From Qaidamihabitans albus (lineage in GTDB: Bacteria; Actinomycetota; Actinomycetes; Mycobacteriales; Pseudonocardiaceae), in the NCBI RefSeq assembly GCF_016464705.1, contig NZ_JAEHOB010000021.1, forward strand, positions 1 to 64,000: DNA of 64,000 nucleotides. The letters are read 5' to 3'. Each line of letters begins with the position of its first letter. Position 1 is the stretch's first letter. The translations under genes were made by a program, and so were the position numbers. The notes beneath the pieces were generated by a model. The model worked only from the letters and a program-made list of their open reading frames with translations, had not been told where the DNA came from and searched no databases. This document shows positions 1 through 7,753 of this stretch, one piece after another.

Positions 1-58
1 AGCACAACGGCCCCACCCTCGACACGCCCCGGCCTGACACCTGGCGCGATCCAACGCC

Positions 59-1564
59 CTAGCCTGATCCGGCCGGCGCCGGCCGCCCCGGCCGGCGAAC
101 GCCGGTGAACTCGAACTCCGCCGGATCGACGTGCCGGGTGCGCATCCAGTACCGCCAGGTGAAGCCCGGCCAGATCGCCCGGTTCACGCCACGCGAGTCG
201 AGGTACCAGCTCCTGCAGCCGCCGGTGCTCCACACACCGCGCGCGAGCCTGCGCTGGATCTCGTCGTTGAACCGCCGCTGCACGTCCTCGCGTACCTCGA
301 TCGCGGTGGTCCCGCGCTCCCGCGTCAGCCGGATCGCCTCGGCGGCGTACCGGATCTGGGACTCGATCATGAAGACCACGGAGTTGTGCCCCAGGCCGGT
401 GTTCGGACCGAGCAGCAGGAACAGGTTCGGGAAGCCGGAGACCGTGATCCCCAGGTGGGTCTGGATGCCCTCGGCCCGCCACTGATCGGCCAGCTCCCGG
501 CCGCCGCGGCCCTTGACCCGGAGGTTCTCGAACGCGTCGGTGACGTGGAAGCCGGTGCCGTAGATGATCGCGTCCACCTCCCGTTCGGCTTCGTCGTTCC
601 CGACGATCCCGCCTGCGGTGACCTCGCGGATGCCGTCGGTGAGCAGGTGGACGTTGTCCCGCGTCAGCGCCGGGTAGTACGTGTTGGAGCCGAGCACCCG
701 CTTGCAGCCGAGCGTGTAGTCCGGCGTCACCTTCCGGCGCAGCTCCGGGTCGGCGATGTGCTTCTCGATGTTGCGCCTGGCCAGTCGCTCACCCAGCTTG
801 AGCAGCTCCGGCCTGCCGTTGAAACCGACCGCGAACGACTCGTTGAGCAGGTACAGGGCGGCCCGGTAGGCCCGGCGCACCGGTGGCGCGCGGTGGAAGA
901 GCTGCTTGGTCCAGTCCGGGATCTCCCCCTCCGGCCTCGGCAGGACCCACGGCGGCGTGCGCTGGTAGAGGTCGAGCCTGGCCACCCTCGGCGCGATCTT
1001 GGGGACGAACTGGATCGCGCTCGCCCCGGTGCCGACGACGGCGACGCGCTTGCCGTCGAGCGGAAAGTCGTGGTTCCAGCGGGCGGAGTGGAAGCTGACC
1101 CCCTGGAACCGCTCGATACCGGGTAGCTCCGGGATGTTGGGGACGTGCAGCGCGCCGGTGCCGTCGACGAGGAAGGCGCCGCTGAACTCCTCGCCCGCGG
1201 CCGTCTCCACGTGCCAGCACTGGGCGGGCTCGTCCCAGCGGGCACCGGCCGCCTCCACGCCGAACCGGATGTGCGGGCGCAGCTCGTAGGCGTCGGCGAC
1301 GCGGCTGAGGTAGTCCCAGATCTCCGGCTGCTCGGAGAACGACTTCGACCAGCCGGGGTTCGGCGCGAAGGAGAAGGAGTACATGTGCGAGCGGATGTCG
1401 CAGGCGCAGCCCGGATAGGTGTTGTCCCGCCAGGTGCCGCCGAGGTCACCGGCCTTCTCCAGGATCACGAAGTCGTCCCGGCCCGCCTTCTTGAGCTGGA
1501 TGGCCATGCCGAGGCCGGAGAAACCGGAGCCGATGATCACCACACCGGTCGTCGTGTTCGCCAT
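59..1564 (-). CDS. Flavin-containing (Baeyer-Villiger type) monooxygenase
   Basis: NAD(P)H- and FAD-dependent monooxygenase of 501 residues, the usual size for the class. The N-terminal FAD-binding GSGFSG lies at about residues 12-17 and a second dinucleotide-binding GTGASA near 175. Between them, near residue 151, FQGVSFHSARW matches the Baeyer-Villiger fingerprint FxGxxxHxxxW, so lactone or ester formation from ketones is the likeliest chemistry; the substrate is unknown. It is transcribed divergently from a TetR regulator across a 62-bp gap holding a palindrome, which suggests that regulator controls it. The ATG at 1564 is the natural start because the FAD motif follows directly. Confidence 0.9.
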   Translation of the reverse strand: MANTTTGVVIIGSGFSGLGMAIQLKKAGRDDFVILEKAGDLGGTWRDNTYPGCACDIRSHMYSFSFAPNPGWSKSFSEQPEIWDYLSRVADAYELRPHIRFGVEAAGARWDEPAQCWHVETAAGEEFSGAFLVDGTGALHVPNIPELPGIERFQGVSFHSARWNHDFPLDGKRVAVVGTGASAIQFVPKIAPRVARLDLYQRTPPWVLPRPEGEIPDWTKQLFHRAPPVRRAYRAALYLLNESFAVGFNGRPELLKLGERLARRNIEKHIADPELRRKVTPDYTLGCKRVLGSNTYYPALTRDNVHLLTDGIREVTAGGIVGNDEAEREVDAIIYGTGFHVTDAFENLRVKGRGGRELADQWRAEGIQTHLGITVSGFPNLFLLLGPNTGLGHNSVVFMIESQIRYAAEAIRLTRERGTTAIEVREDVQRRFNDEIQRRLARGVWSTGGCRSWYLDSRGVNRAIWPGFTWRYWMRTRHVDPAEFEFTGVRRPGRPAPAGSG

Positions 1565-1595
1565 GACCCCACCCGTCCGCTTATGGGTTACCGCC

Positions 1596-1608
1596 GGTAT
1601 CGGATACC
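1596..1608. promoter_or_regulatory. Candidate TetR operator
   Basis: A perfect inverted repeat, GGTATC-G-GATACC, sits in the divergent gap between the monooxygenase and the TetR gene. TetR proteins usually bind such short palindromes next to their own gene. A TACTAT element at 1614-1619 would be a good -10 for a transcript beginning at the GTG at 1627. Binding is inferred from position and symmetry only. Confidence 0.4.
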
Positions 1609-1626
1609 TCGCGTACTATGCAGCTC

Positions 1627-2313
1627 GTGACCGAGAGTGTCAACCGTCACACGGACGGCAGGGCGGAGCGCTGGCGTGCCCATCGCCTCGCGCGCCGGGC
1701 CGAGTTCGTCGACGCCGCGTTCCGGGCGCTGGACCGGTACGGCCCCGGCGCGGGAATGGCCGACATCGCCCGCGAGGCCGGGGTGTCGAAACCGCGCCTG
1801 TACCGGCACTTCGCGGACCGGGCGGAGCTGCTCGCCGCGGTCGCGGATCGCGCGGCCGAGCTGGTGTGGCGGCGCCTCGCCCCGGCGATGCACGAGCCGG
1901 CGCCGATCCGGGCCCGCGTACGGCAGAGCCTGCGCGCATACTTCGGCGTCGTCGACGAGCATCCGAACGTCTTCCGGGTCGTCTGCGGATCCCGCTCCGG
2001 CGAGCTGGTGGCCGAGAACCGCGGTGCCGCCGCCGGAGCCATCGCCGCGATGCTCGGGCAGTACCTGCACGCCTTCGGGGTGGAGTCCGAGGGCACGCGG
2101 CCCTGGGCGCACGGCATCGTCGGCGCGGTGGAGGCCGCCGGCGGCTGGTGGCTGGAGCACCCTTCGATGGACCGGGACCGGATCGTCGACTACCTCACCA
2201 CGCTCGTCGCGGGGGCGATCGAGGCGGCGTTGCGCTCCGAGGGCATCACCCTCGCTCCCGACGAGCCCGTTGACCTGACCGCACAGGAGGAACCGCATGG
2301 CAACCGAACGTGA
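1627..2313 (+). CDS. TetR family transcriptional regulator
   Basis: One-component repressor of about 228 residues. The N-terminal helix-turn-helix is typical (MADIAREAGVSKPRLYRHFA followed by DRAELL), and the C-terminal two thirds form a ligand-binding, dimerising domain of unknown specificity. An ATG at 1618 would add three residues. I prefer the GTG at 1627 because TACTAT at 1614-1619 looks like a -10 element about 7 nt upstream, implying a leaderless mRNA, and neither start has a Shine-Dalgarno sequence. It overlaps the following reductase gene by 17 nt, so the two are probably cotranscribed, with the divergent monooxygenase as the other likely target. Confidence 0.88.
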   Translation: MTESVNRHTDGRAERWRAHRLARRAEFVDAAFRALDRYGPGAGMADIAREAGVSKPRLYRHFADRAELLAAVADRAAELVWRRLAPAMHEPAPIRARVRQSLRAYFGVVDEHPNVFRVVCGSRSGELVAENRGAAAGAIAAMLGQYLHAFGVESEGTRPWAHGIVGAVEAAGGWWLEHPSMDRDRIVDYLTTLVAGAIEAALRSEGITLAPDEPVDLTAQEEPHGNRT

Positions 2314-3475
2314 GTACGACATCGTCCTGTTCGGCGGTACCGGATTCACCGGCGGCCTGACCGCCGAGTACCTCGCGCGGCACGCACCCGCTGGTTGCCG
2401 GTGGGCACTGGCCGGGCGCAACCGCGCGAAGCTGGAGCGCCTTCGCGCCCGGCTCGCCGAGATCGACCCCGGCTGCGAGAAGCTCCCGCTGCTGCACGCC
2501 GACGTCACCGACGACGGCTCGCTGCGCGACATCGCCGCGGCGGCGCGGGTGGTGATCACCACGGTCGGCCCGTACACGCACTACGGCGAGCCGCTGGTGG
2601 CCGCGTGCGCCGCGAACGGTACCGACTACGTGGACCTCACCGGCGAGCCCGAGTTCGTCGACCGGATGTACCTTGCGCACGACGCGACCGCGCGCCGCAC
2701 CGGCGCGCGGCTGGTGCACGCCTGCGGCTTCGACTCGATCCCGTACGACCTCGGCGTGTACTTCACCGTGCGGCGGCTGCCGGAGAACGTGCCGATCACG
2801 GTCGAGGGGCAGGTGCGGGCAAGGGCGGAGTTCTCCGGTGGCACGTACTCCTCGGCGCTCACCGCGTTCTCCCGGCCGCTGGCGATGGCGCGCGCGGCCA
2901 GGGAGCGGCGCCGGATCGAGCCGCGGCCGGCCGGGCGGGCCGTGCACACCCCGTTCGGGCCGCCGCGGCGGGACCGTGAGACCGGGCACTGGCTGGTACC
3001 GATGCCGACGGTCGACCCGCAGATCGTCGCCCGCTCGGCCGCGGCACTGGACCGGTACGGGCCGGACTTCACCTACCGCCACTGCGCCGCGGTCCGGCGG
3101 CTGCCGACCCTCGTCGCCGCCGGGGGTGGCCTCGGCGTGCTCGCGCTGCTCGCACAGATCCCGCCGGCCCGCGAGGCGCTCGGCAGGTTGCGCAGGCCCG
3201 GTGCGGGGCCGAGTCCGGCACGGAGGGCAAAGTCGTGGTTCCAGGTCCGGTTCGTCGGCGAGGGCGGCGGCAAGCGGGTGGTGACCGAGTTCGCCGGCGG
3301 CGATCCCGGCTACGACGAGACGGCGCGGATGCTGGCCGAGTCGGCGCTGTGCCTGGCGCTCGACGACCTGCCCGCCACCTCCGGCCAGGTCACCACGGCC
3401 GTCGCGATGGGCGACGCCCTGCTCGACCGGCTCGCCAACGCCGGCCTCACCATCCGCGCGCTACCTGGCTCGTGA
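2297..3475 (+). CDS. Saccharopine dehydrogenase-like NADP-binding reductase
   Basis: A 392-residue protein with an N-terminal Rossmann fold (LFGGTGFTGGLTAEYLA, about residues 12-28) followed by AGRNRAKLE and HADVTDDGSL. This is typical of the saccharopine dehydrogenase / trans-acting enoyl reductase family found in mycobacteria and relatives. True lysine-pathway activity is unlikely; family members reduce lipid or polyketide intermediates or are uncharacterised. It starts inside the TetR gene, with GGAGG 6 nt before the ATG. Its last codons, Ser-stop (TCG TGA), lie within the outer arm of the palindromic repeat that follows. Confidence 0.85.
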   Translation: MATEREYDIVLFGGTGFTGGLTAEYLARHAPAGCRWALAGRNRAKLERLRARLAEIDPGCEKLPLLHADVTDDGSLRDIAAAARVVITTVGPYTHYGEPLVAACAANGTDYVDLTGEPEFVDRMYLAHDATARRTGARLVHACGFDSIPYDLGVYFTVRRLPENVPITVEGQVRARAEFSGGTYSSALTAFSRPLAMARAARERRRIEPRPAGRAVHTPFGPPRRDRETGHWLVPMPTVDPQIVARSAAALDRYGPDFTYRHCAAVRRLPTLVAAGGGLGVLALLAQIPPAREALGRLRRPGAGPSPARRAKSWFQVRFVGEGGGKRVVTEFAGGDPGYDETARMLAESALCLALDDLPATSGQVTTAVAMGDALLDRLANAGLTIRALPGS

Positions 3476-3513
3476 GTGCCCACCCGAGTTAGAACTCGCG
3501 TAGGCACTCACGA
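3470..3513. repeat. Palindromic repeat family R, copy 1
   Basis: Nested palindrome between two convergent genes. The outer arms CTCGTGAGTGCC / GGCACTCACGAG pair perfectly over 12 bp, and the inner core CGAGTTAGAACTCG is itself palindromic. The TGA codons of the reductase gene (left arm) and of hemW (right arm) are both contributed by the repeat. The symmetrical placement suggests a bidirectional transcription terminator, although no T-tract follows either arm. Confidence 0.85.
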
Positions 3514-4719
3514 GCCCGGGGTGACCAGCCTGCGGACGACGGCGTCGGCGAGCAGCCTGCCCCGGTCGGTGAGCACGGCCCGGCCTGCCTCGACCAGCGG
3601 CGCGTCGAGCAGGCCCTCGGCCGCGGCGTCCGCCGCCGCGCGGCGGCCGGCTAGCGCGAGCACGTCGAGCGCGAGCCCCTCCGCGAGCCGCAGCTCCAGC
3701 AGCACACGTTCGAGGTGGCGGTCCTGCTCGGTCAGGATCTCGTGCCCCGCGACGGGCGGGGTGCCCTCGCCGAGCAGCGCGGTGTAGCGCGCCGGGTGCT
3801 TGACGTTCCACCAGCGGACCCCGCCGACGTGGCTGTGCGCCCCCGGGCCTGCGCCCCACCAGTCGCCGCCGCGCCAGTATCCGAGGTTGTGCCTGCACCG
3901 CCCGCACGTCGAGGAGGCCCAGTTCGACACCTCGTACCAGCGCAGCCCCGCCTCCGACAGCACCTGGTCGATCACCTCGTAGTCGGTGGCGAGGACGTCA
4001 TCGTCCGGTGCGGGCAGCTCCCCCCGGCGCACCCGGCGGGCGAGCGCGGTGCCGTCCTCGACGATGAGCGCGTAGGCGGACACGTGGTCGGCCCCGGCGT
4101 CCAGCACCGCGTCGAGCGACGCCCGAAGGTCCTGCGGGCGCTCCCCCGGCGTGCCGTAGATGAGGTCGAGGTTCACATGCTCGAACCCGGCGGCGCGGGC
4201 CTCCTTCGCGGCCGCTACCGGACGACCGGGCGTGTGCACGCGGTCGAGCACCCGCAGCACGTGCGGCGCCGCCGACTGCATGCCCAGCGAGACCCGCGTG
4301 TAGCCGGCCTCACGGATCCCGGCGAAGAACTCCGGCGAGGTCGACTCGGGGTTCGACTCGGTGGTCACCTCGGCGCCGGGAGCCACCCCGAACGCCTCGC
4401 GTACGGCGTCGAGCACCTCGGCCAGCCCGTCCGCACCGAGCAGCGAGGGTGTGCCGCCGCCGACGAACACGGTGTCCGCCGCGGGCGGCTCGCCCAGCAG
4501 GCGCGCCGCCACGCCGAGCTCCCGCCGTAGGCCCTCCAGCCACGACTGCGGGGACGCCGCCGAGCCCAGCTCGCCGGCCGTGTAGGTGTTGAAGTCGCAG
4601 TAGCCGCACCGGGTGGCGCAGAAGGGCACGTGGACGTACACGCCGAACGGCCGGGTGCCCAGGCCGCGCAGCGCGGACTCGGGCAGGCCGAACCGGACAG
4701 CAGGCGCGTCGACCGTCAT
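3508..4719 (-). CDS. hemW: HemW-type radical SAM protein (heme chaperone-like)
   Basis: A 403-residue radical SAM protein with the [4Fe-4S] motif CATRCGYC (Cys34, 38, 41) followed by Asp-Phe. True HemN enzymes have a fourth cysteine there (CxxxCxxCxC), so this is HemW, which binds heme and is thought to deliver it rather than oxidise coproporphyrinogen. The GGGTPSLL segment and the C-terminal HemN-like domain are present. Older annotations call such genes hemN. The last codons (Thr-Pro-Gly-Ser-stop) run into palindromic repeat copy 1. The equivalent gene lies upstream of the sulfite reductase cluster in M. tuberculosis. Confidence 0.92.
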   Translation of the reverse strand: MTVDAPAVRFGLPESALRGLGTRPFGVYVHVPFCATRCGYCDFNTYTAGELGSAASPQSWLEGLRRELGVAARLLGEPPAADTVFVGGGTPSLLGADGLAEVLDAVREAFGVAPGAEVTTESNPESTSPEFFAGIREAGYTRVSLGMQSAAPHVLRVLDRVHTPGRPVAAAKEARAAGFEHVNLDLIYGTPGERPQDLRASLDAVLDAGADHVSAYALIVEDGTALARRVRRGELPAPDDDVLATDYEVIDQVLSEAGLRWYEVSNWASSTCGRCRHNLGYWRGGDWWGAGPGAHSHVGGVRWWNVKHPARYTALLGEGTPPVAGHEILTEQDRHLERVLLELRLAEGLALDVLALAGRRAAADAAAEGLLDAPLVEAGRAVLTDRGRLLADAVVRRLVTPGS

Positions 4720-4753
4720 TCCTCCAGTGTCCCATCCCCGTGCCCGGGCGGTA

Positions 4754-5674
4754 TCAGACGCTCGCGAGGCGGGCCGCGAGGTCAGCGAGCTCGGCGCGCC
4801 CGGTCAGGGTTCCGGCGAGCAGCGGTATCCGCACCACACCGGTCTCGCCGAAACGTTCCGCCACCCGCGCCAGCACGTCCTCCTGCTGCGCCTGGCGCCG
4901 GGCGAGCACACCGGTCTCACCGGCGGGCAGCACCCGGTTGACGAGCACCGTGCCGAGCGTGAGCCCGCCGTCGGTCAGCGTGTCGGCCGCCCGCAGCGTC
5001 TCGGCCAGCGGCAGGTGCTCGGGCACCAGCACCAGGTGCACCAGCGCGTCGTCCCGCAGCCGCGCGCGCATCCGCTCCAGCCGCGCTCGGCGGGCGTGCA
5101 GCCGGTCCAGCAGCGGATCCGGCCGCTCCTGCTCGCCGCCGAGCAGCCCGGCCACCAGCCGGTCGGCGCCGCGCACCTTCTCCCGCTGCCGGGTGAGCCC
5201 CTCGATCCACGGCGTGAGCAGCGCGGGCAGGCTCAGCAGCCGCACCATGTGCCCGGTGGGGGCGCTGTCCACGACGAGCCGGTCCCATCGCGGGCCCACG
5301 TCCTCGACCAGCTCGGTCAGCCGGTCCAGCAGCGCCGACTCGACCGTGCCCGGACTGTCGGCCGCCCTGCTGAGATGCCGTTGCACCGCGGGCAGCACCT
5401 CCCTCGGCACGGCGTGCCGGGCGTCCTCCAGCACCTCGGCGATCCGCTTGCCCGCCTGCTCCTCGCCGCTGATCTCGGCGGCCCACAGGCCGGGCGCCAG
5501 CTCGCGCGGCTCACCGGAGAGCGACGTGGCCAGGACGTCGCCCAGTGAGTGCGCCGGGTCGGTCGACACCACGAGCGTGCGCAGGCCCTGTTCCGCCAGC
5601 CGCAGCGCGTAGGCGGCGGCCAGTGTCGTCTTGCCCACACCGCCCTTGCCACCGAAGAACCGGATCAACAGCAC
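4754..5674 (-). CDS. ArsA/Get3-type anion-transporting ATPase family protein
   Basis: Single-domain P-loop ATPase of 306 residues with the deviant Walker A GGKGGVGKT at residues 8-16, the switch-like STDPAHSLGD, and DSAPTGHMVRLL further on, all typical of ArsA/Get3. The protein contains no cysteine, so it lacks the metalloid-binding thiols of arsenite-pump ArsA, and there is no arsB or arsR nearby; arsenic resistance is not supported. Its start overlaps the end of the CC-tailed small gene by 10 nt, making it the third gene of a cstA operon. Role unknown; a membrane-protein targeting or chaperone-like ATPase is a reasonable inference. Confidence 0.88.
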   Translation of the reverse strand: MLLIRFFGGKGGVGKTTLAAAYALRLAEQGLRTLVVSTDPAHSLGDVLATSLSGEPRELAPGLWAAEISGEEQAGKRIAEVLEDARHAVPREVLPAVQRHLSRAADSPGTVESALLDRLTELVEDVGPRWDRLVVDSAPTGHMVRLLSLPALLTPWIEGLTRQREKVRGADRLVAGLLGGEQERPDPLLDRLHARRARLERMRARLRDDALVHLVLVPEHLPLAETLRAADTLTDGGLTLGTVLVNRVLPAGETGVLARRQAQQEDVLARVAERFGETGVVRIPLLAGTLTGRAELADLAARLASV

Positions 5675-5937
5675 ACCCCGGGGTCACCGAAGCTCTCGCG
5701 GCCCATCCGCTGATGCCATTCGTGCACGTCCGCGACCAGGTACGGAATGAGATCGAGCGTCTCGTAGGCCACCGGGTTGTCCACGCCGAGGGACTCGACC
5801 ATCACCAGCGCGCGCAGGGTGTCCTCCTGGCGGCGCACCTCCCGCCGCAGGCCCTGCCGCCAGCGGGCGACGAAGAGCTGGTCGTGGGCGGCCTCCACCC
5901 GCCGCCAGGCGGAGGCCAGCCACGACAACCGGCTCAT
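5665..5937 (-). CDS. Small CC-tailed protein (cory-CC-star type)
   Basis: A 90-residue, mostly helical and charged protein whose last residues are GDPGVCC followed directly by the stop. I recognise it as the actinobacterial family called cory-CC-star, named for the terminal Cys-Cys; its function is unknown. The start ATG (5935-5937) overlaps the cstA stop as ATGA and its end overlaps the ArsA-type gene by 10 nt, so all three are translationally coupled. Conserved-looking features are WLASAWRRVEAAHDQLF at the N-terminus and LDLIPYLVADVHEWHQRMG before the tail. No signal peptide or membrane segment is visible. Confidence 0.82.
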   Translation of the reverse strand: MSRLSWLASAWRRVEAAHDQLFVARWRQGLRREVRRQEDTLRALVMVESLGVDNPVAYETLDLIPYLVADVHEWHQRMGRESFGDPGVCC

Positions 5938-7673
5938 GACTCCGATTCCGACTCCGACTCCGCTGCGACCGGGCCGCCGCTGCGCGTGCTCAGCCAGGCC
6001 TTGCGCAGCGCCACCGCGGCCTCGAAGATCAGCCAGATCGCCAGCACGAAGATGATCGCGTCGAGCGGCGCGAGCACCCAGTCGCCCTCGCCGATGAAGT
6101 TGCCGAGGTTGACGACCAGGGCCCAGCTCGTCATCACCAGCAGGAACACCAGCGGCACCAGCACCGCGATCGGGTTGCGGCGGTTCTTCGTGACCCACAC
6201 CGCGATCACCGCGAGCGCCAGCCCCGCCGTGAGCTGGTTGGTGGTGCCGAAGAGCTGCCACAGCACACCGAACGTGTAGCCCTGCTCGCCACCGCCGGGC
6301 AGCAGCGCCATCGCCAGCGGGACGATCACCGCGATCGCGGTGGCCAGCGTGACGTTACGGGCCACCGGCTTGGCACCGACGATGTCGGCGATCTCCTGGA
6401 CGATGTAGCGCTGCAACCGCACCCCGGTGTCCATCGTCGTCGCAGCGAAGCTGATCACCACGATCGCCGCGAAGATCGTGCCGATGGTCAGCGGCACGCC
6501 GATGTTGCCGGCGAAGTGGGCGACACCGTTGACGAAGTTGCCCACGGCGCCGTCGGAGGCGGTGGCGAAGTCGGGGTAGGCGGCGTTCCAGTCGGCGGTG
6601 GTCGCCACGATCCCCGCCGTGCAGGCCAGGATCGCGCCGACCGCGAGCGATCCCTCACCGACGGCGCCGAGGTAGCCGACATATCGCGCGTCGGTCTCCT
6701 TGTCGAGCTGTTTCGACGTCGTGCCCGAGGAGACCAGGCTGTGGAACCCTGAGATCGCGCCGCAGGCGATCGTGATGAACAGGAACGGGAACCAGTGCGG
6801 CGAGCCTTCCGGCGTGTCGTTGAACGCGGGCGCCACGATCGTGTCCAGCCCCACGATGATCCCGAGCCCGATCACCCCGAGCGCGATGAACAGCTGGTGC
6901 GAGTTGATGTAGTCACGCGGTTGCAGCAGCACCCACACCGGGATCCGGGACGCGATGAAGGTGTAGGCGAACAGCAGGATCACCCAGATGTTGCGCTCGG
7001 TGAACAGGCCGTCCTCCGCGGCGATCCCGGCCAGCGAGATCGGCCAGAGCTGGCCGAGGCCGATCGAGGCGTACAGCAGGATCACGCCGACGATCGACGG
7101 CACGAGCGCCGGGCTGCGCGTGCGGTAGATGTACTGCCCGATCGCGATCGCGAGCGGGATCTCCAGCACGATCGGCAGCACCGCCTCGGGGTTGGCCACG
7201 AAGAGGTTGCCGATGACCACGGCGAACACCGCGTTCACCAGGGTCAGCAGGAAGAAGATGATCAGCAGGAACAACGTCCGCGCCCGCTTGTTGATCACGT
7301 CCCTGGCCAGGGTGCCGATGCTCTTCGCCCGGTGCCGGACGGAGACCGCCAGCGCACCGAAGTCGTGCACGCCAGCGGCGAAGATCGTGCCGAGCACGAC
7401 CCAGGCCAGCGCGGGGCCCCAGCCCCAGAACACCGCGATCGCCGGGCCGACGATCGGCGCGGCGCCGGCCACCGACGTGAAGTGGTGTCCGAACAGCACG
7501 TGCTTGTTGGTCGGCACGAAGTCGACGCCGTCCCGCATGGTGTGCGCCGGGGTGGCGAACGCCGGGTCGAGCGCGTAGACCTTCTTGGCGAGGTAGGACG
7601 AGTAGTAGCGGTAGCCGAGGTAGAACAGGACGGCTACGACCAGCGCGACGACGATGGCGGGCATGTCGCTCAC
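5934..7673 (-). CDS. cstA: CstA family carbon starvation / pyruvate-peptide transporter
   Basis: Polytopic membrane protein of 579 residues, somewhat short of the roughly 700 residues of E. coli CstA. The family hallmark GHHFTSVAGAAPIVGPAIA lies at about residues 62-80, and about 15 hydrophobic helices follow. CstA proteins take up pyruvate or peptides under nutrient limitation. The C-terminal tail is a Glu-Ser repeat (ESESESES) encoded by short GACTCC-type repeats. It is the first gene of an operon with the CC-tailed protein and the ArsA-type ATPase. In enterobacteria the cstA partner YbdD is also a small protein ending in Cys-Cys, which makes this arrangement noteworthy. Confidence 0.92.
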   Translation of the reverse strand: MSDMPAIVVALVVAVLFYLGYRYYSSYLAKKVYALDPAFATPAHTMRDGVDFVPTNKHVLFGHHFTSVAGAAPIVGPAIAVFWGWGPALAWVVLGTIFAAGVHDFGALAVSVRHRAKSIGTLARDVINKRARTLFLLIIFFLLTLVNAVFAVVIGNLFVANPEAVLPIVLEIPLAIAIGQYIYRTRSPALVPSIVGVILLYASIGLGQLWPISLAGIAAEDGLFTERNIWVILLFAYTFIASRIPVWVLLQPRDYINSHQLFIALGVIGLGIIVGLDTIVAPAFNDTPEGSPHWFPFLFITIACGAISGFHSLVSSGTTSKQLDKETDARYVGYLGAVGEGSLAVGAILACTAGIVATTADWNAAYPDFATASDGAVGNFVNGVAHFAGNIGVPLTIGTIFAAIVVISFAATTMDTGVRLQRYIVQEIADIVGAKPVARNVTLATAIAVIVPLAMALLPGGGEQGYTFGVLWQLFGTTNQLTAGLALAVIAVWVTKNRRNPIAVLVPLVFLLVMTSWALVVNLGNFIGEGDWVLAPLDAIIFVLAIWLIFEAAVALRKAWLSTRSGGPVAAESESESES

Positions 7674-7753
7674 TCCACGGGCACCGTTGGCGGGAGGCTA
7701 TTGACGAGGTGGGACCGTAACAGCCGGACGATCTTCTGGTAAGAGCTAGGGAG

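Noticed and set aside
131-1126. Long open frame antisense to the monooxygenase gene
   Set aside because: High third-position GC opens antisense frames throughout the window; the translation is Arg/Gly/Pro-rich with no domain. The same applies to 8601-10640 (minus), 12261-14510 (minus), 30181-31827 (plus), 33373-35559 (plus), 43395-45950 (plus), 50250-53294 (minus), 53685-55487 (minus) and 58380-60275 (plus).
4754-5674. Arsenic-resistance ATPase
   Set aside because: The ArsA-type protein has no cysteine at all and there is no arsB, arsC or arsR nearby; the context is cstA.
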